In this document: positions 62,065 through 64,000 of the stretch, piece by piece
Position numbering within the stretch: position 1 is the first letter of the stretch
Layout: the number at the start of each line of letters is the position of its first letter
Translations under genes and position numbers: made by a program
The notes under the pieces: generated by a model
The model's input: only the letters and a program-made list of their open reading frames with translations
Database searches by the model: none
What the model was told of the DNA's origin: nothing
Assembly: GCF_009176305.1 (NCBI RefSeq)
Contig: NZ_BLAJ01000013.1
Span: forward strand, 1 to 64,000
Length of the DNA stretch: 64,000 nucleotides
Direction of reading: 5' to 3'
Source: Martinezella dioscoreae
GTDB taxonomy: Bacteria; Pseudomonadota; Alphaproteobacteria; Rhizobiales; Rhizobiaceae

Positions 62065-63072
62065 ATGTCCAATTCACCTCCCGGCACCGTTCTGCCCGGG
62101 CTGAGGTTCAAGCAGCGTTTTCCGCTGCTATCCCTCATTATCGAGCGTTGCGTGCTCAGCATCATTTTGCTGTTTGCCGTCTCGGTCCTTATCTTCGGCG
62201 GGCTCGAGGCCCTGCCCGGCGATTTTGCAACCACTTATCTCGGCCAGTCGGCAACGCCGCAGGCGGTCGCGAATATCCGCGAGGAGCTTGGCCTCAATCG
62301 GCCCGTCGTCACCCGCTATGTCGAATGGCTCGGCAATGCCGTCAAGGGCGATTTCGGCACCTCCTGGGCCAGCAAGAATTCGGTTGGCGAGCAAATAGGC
62401 AAGCGGCTCGGCAATTCGCTGTTTCTAGCCGGCTTTGCGGCGTTGATTTCGGTGCCGCTGGCGGTTTGCCTAGGCATGCTCGCCGTCCATTTCAGGAACC
62501 GAATGCCTGATAAGATCATCAATGTCATCTCGCTGGCGGCAATCTCTCTGCCGGAATTCTTCATCGGCTATCTCCTCATCATGTTCTTCTCGGTCAAATT
62601 CGGTATCGCGACTTTTCCGGCCACAGTTTTCGACGGCATGGGCTTCGTCGATCGGCTGAAGGCAATCGCGCTTCCGACCGCAACTCTGGTCCTTGTCGTA
62701 CTCGCTCACATGATGCGCATGACGCGGGCGGCCATTCTCTCCGTCATGTCTTCGGCCTATATGGAAACGGCGGAATTGAAGGGGCTCTCCGCCTTCCGCG
62801 CCATCGTCAAGCACGCCGCCCCCAATGCGCTGGCACCGATCATCAATGTGATCGCGCTGAACCTCGCCTATCTCATCGTCGGCGTCGTCGTCGTCGAAGT
62901 TGTCTTCGTCTATCCGGGCATGGGCCAGTACATGGTCGATGCGGTGACGGTGCGGGATATGCCTGTCGTCCAGGCCTGCGGCCTGATCTTCGCCGCCGTC
63001 TACATCTTCCTCAACATGACGGCCGATATTCTCGCCATCATCGCCAACCCCCGTCTGAGGCATCCGCGATGA
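62065..63072 (+). CDS. Peptide/nickel-type ABC transporter, permease 1 (DppB type)
   Basis: The 335-residue permease has the family N-terminus IIERCVLSIILLFAVSVLIFGGLEALPGDFATTYLG, NIREELGLNRPVVTRYVEWLGNAVKGDFGTSWA, and the EAA-like loop TAELKGLSAFRAIVKHAAPNALAPIINVIALNLAYLIVGVVVVEVVFVYPG. It has six hydrophobic segments. It overlaps the next permease gene by ATGA. Confidence 0.95.
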   Translation: MSNSPPGTVLPGLRFKQRFPLLSLIIERCVLSIILLFAVSVLIFGGLEALPGDFATTYLGQSATPQAVANIREELGLNRPVVTRYVEWLGNAVKGDFGTSWASKNSVGEQIGKRLGNSLFLAGFAALISVPLAVCLGMLAVHFRNRMPDKIINVISLAAISLPEFFIGYLLIMFFSVKFGIATFPATVFDGMGFVDRLKAIALPTATLVLVVLAHMMRMTRAAILSVMSSAYMETAELKGLSAFRAIVKHAAPNALAPIINVIALNLAYLIVGVVVVEVVFVYPGMGQYMVDAVTVRDMPVVQACGLIFAAVYIFLNMTADILAIIANPRLRHPR

Positions 63073-63896
63073 GATTGAGAGACATTCCCATCACCGCCTG
63101 GGTCGGCATGACAGGTATTCTGATCGCCTTTATCTGCGCGATCTTCGCGCCCTGGATCGCCCCTTTCGGCGAGACGGAAGTCGTCGGCAACGTCTGGCAG
63201 CCGGCCGATGCGCAATATTTTTTCGGTCTCGACAATCTCGGCCGCGATATCCTCTCGCGTCTGATCTATGGCACCCGCACGACGCTCTTCGTCGCACTGG
63301 CGGCAACGATCATCTCCTTCTCGCTCGGCATCATCCTCAGCTTTACCGCCGCCGTCTCGCGCGGATGGATCGACACGATCTTTTCGCGCTTTAACGACTT
63401 GATGATGTCGATCCCGACGCTGATCTTCGCGCTCGTGGTGCTCGCCGTCCTGCCGCAGAACCTGATCGTGCTGATCCTCGTCATGGCCATCCTCGATTCC
63501 ACCCGCGTCTATCGTCTCGGCCGCGCCGTGGCGCTCGATGTCGCAGTCATGGAATTCGTCGAAGCCGCTAAGCTGCGCGGCGAAGGCAAGATCTGGATCA
63601 TCTTCCGCGAGATCCTACCGAATACGCTGTCGCCGCTGCTAGCGGAATTCGGACTGCGCTTTGCCTTCTCGATCCTGTTTCTCTCCACCCTATCCTTCCT
63701 CGGCCTCGGCATTCAGCCGCCATCGGCCGATTGGGGCGGAATGGTGAAGGACAACAAGGACGGCATCATCTTCGGCATTTCAGCCGCGCTCGTGCCGGGT
63801 TCCGCCATTGCGGCGCTGGCAATCTGTGTCAATCTGGTGGTCGACTGGCTTTTAAGGCGCACCTCCAGCCTCAAAGGAGGGCGTGGCGATGCCTGA
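63069..63896 (+). CDS. Peptide/nickel-type ABC transporter, permease 2 (DppC type)
   Basis: The 275-residue permease has FFGLDNLGRDILSRLIYGTRTTLFVALAATIISFSLGIIL (the family GTDxLGRDxxSR motif) and EAAKLRGEGKIWIIFREILPNTLSPLLAEFGLRFAFSILFLSTLSFLGLGIQPPSADWGGMV. It is coupled to permease 1 by ATGA overlap and to the ATPase gene by an 8-base overlap. Confidence 0.95.
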   Translation: MRLRDIPITAWVGMTGILIAFICAIFAPWIAPFGETEVVGNVWQPADAQYFFGLDNLGRDILSRLIYGTRTTLFVALAATIISFSLGIILSFTAAVSRGWIDTIFSRFNDLMMSIPTLIFALVVLAVLPQNLIVLILVMAILDSTRVYRLGRAVALDVAVMEFVEAAKLRGEGKIWIIFREILPNTLSPLLAEFGLRFAFSILFLSTLSFLGLGIQPPSADWGGMVKDNKDGIIFGISAALVPGSAIAALAICVNLVVDWLLRRTSSLKGGRGDA

Positions 63897-64000
63897 GCTT
63901 CTTTCCGTCCGTAATCTCAAGATAGAGGCAACCAGCTATCCGCCGGGCGAGCCGCCGAAACGCGTCACCATCGTCGATGGCGTTTCCTTCGACTTGCAGA
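63889..64000 (+). CDS. Peptide-type ABC transporter ATP-binding protein, N-terminal fragment (runs off the window)
   Basis: The first 37 codons are present: MPELLSVRNLKIEATSYPPG, then EPPKRVTIVDGVSFDLQ. This is the start of a DppD/OppD-type ATPase before its Walker A. AAAGGAGGG lies about 8 bases upstream of the ATG at 63889, and the gene overlaps the permease stop. The rest is outside the window. Confidence 0.88.
   Translation, partial: MPELLSVRNLKIEATSYPPGEPPKRVTIVDGVSFDLQ

Overview
The window looks like part of a large replicon of a rhizobium, most likely Rhizobium sensu stricto. The grounds are a dctA-dctB/dctD C4-dicarboxylate block with a sigma-54 promoter, DUF982 and DUF1127 genes, a CCUCCUCCC ('cuckoo'/alpha-r14) small RNA, a RuBisCO-like apiose pathway and a carnitine pathway of the Sinorhizobium type, all at high GC. 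The strain cannot be named from sequence alone. No rRNA, tRNA, CRISPR array or complete mobile element was seen.

Region 1 (1-12.3 kb, all minus strand) is a surface or glycan region. It holds an outer-membrane beta-barrel protein, two Hint-domain proteins, a TPR-glycosyltransferase, an FkbM methyltransferase of AT-richer composition, a TylF-type methyltransferase fused to the start of an FkbH-like protein whose remainder lies in another frame, and a secreted pectate-lyase-like beta-helix protein cut by the window edge. Region 2 (12.3-15.7 kb) is sparse: DUF982, a small XRE regulator and a NUDIX hydrolase. Region 3 (15.7-22.1 kb) is dctA divergent from dctBD, plus a PLP-fold enzyme of unknown function. 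Region 4 (22.3-28.7 kb) has a YghU-type glutathione transferase, a CCUCCUCCC sRNA next to a DUF1127 gene, a TPP riboswitch driving thiM-thiE-thiD-SDR, and uppP.

Region 5 (28.8-48.0 kb) is the centrepiece, a D-apiose utilisation locus. A GntR/FadR regulator lies divergent to a RuBisCO-like protein (OiaX) and a kinase (OiaK). These are followed by ApnO, a CUT2 sugar ABC transporter with a DUF2291 lipoprotein, ApsD, ApnL and a DhaK/DhaL pair. A second, CUT1-type ABC transporter then encloses a signal-less DUF5060/DUF4038 glycoside hydrolase. A shared motif, CTCATYATACCAS, lies before three of the transcription units, suggesting one regulon. My reading is that free apiose enters by the CUT2 system while an apiose-containing glycoside enters by the CUT1 system and is cut in the cytoplasm. 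The sugar is then oxidised to apionolactone, apionate and 3-oxo-isoapionate, phosphorylated, and decarboxylated by the RuBisCO-like protein.

Region 6 (48.6-64 kb) is onium-compound catabolism. It contains a DgcA/StcD-like flavoprotein demethylase with an EamA transporter and LysR regulator. Next to these is a carnitine set: a CdhR-like regulator, a beta-keto acid cleavage enzyme, a carnitine dehydrogenase-thioesterase fusion, an acyl-CoA dehydrogenase, an ADP-forming CoA ligase and a CaiD-like hydratase. A peptide-type ABC transporter follows and runs off the right edge.
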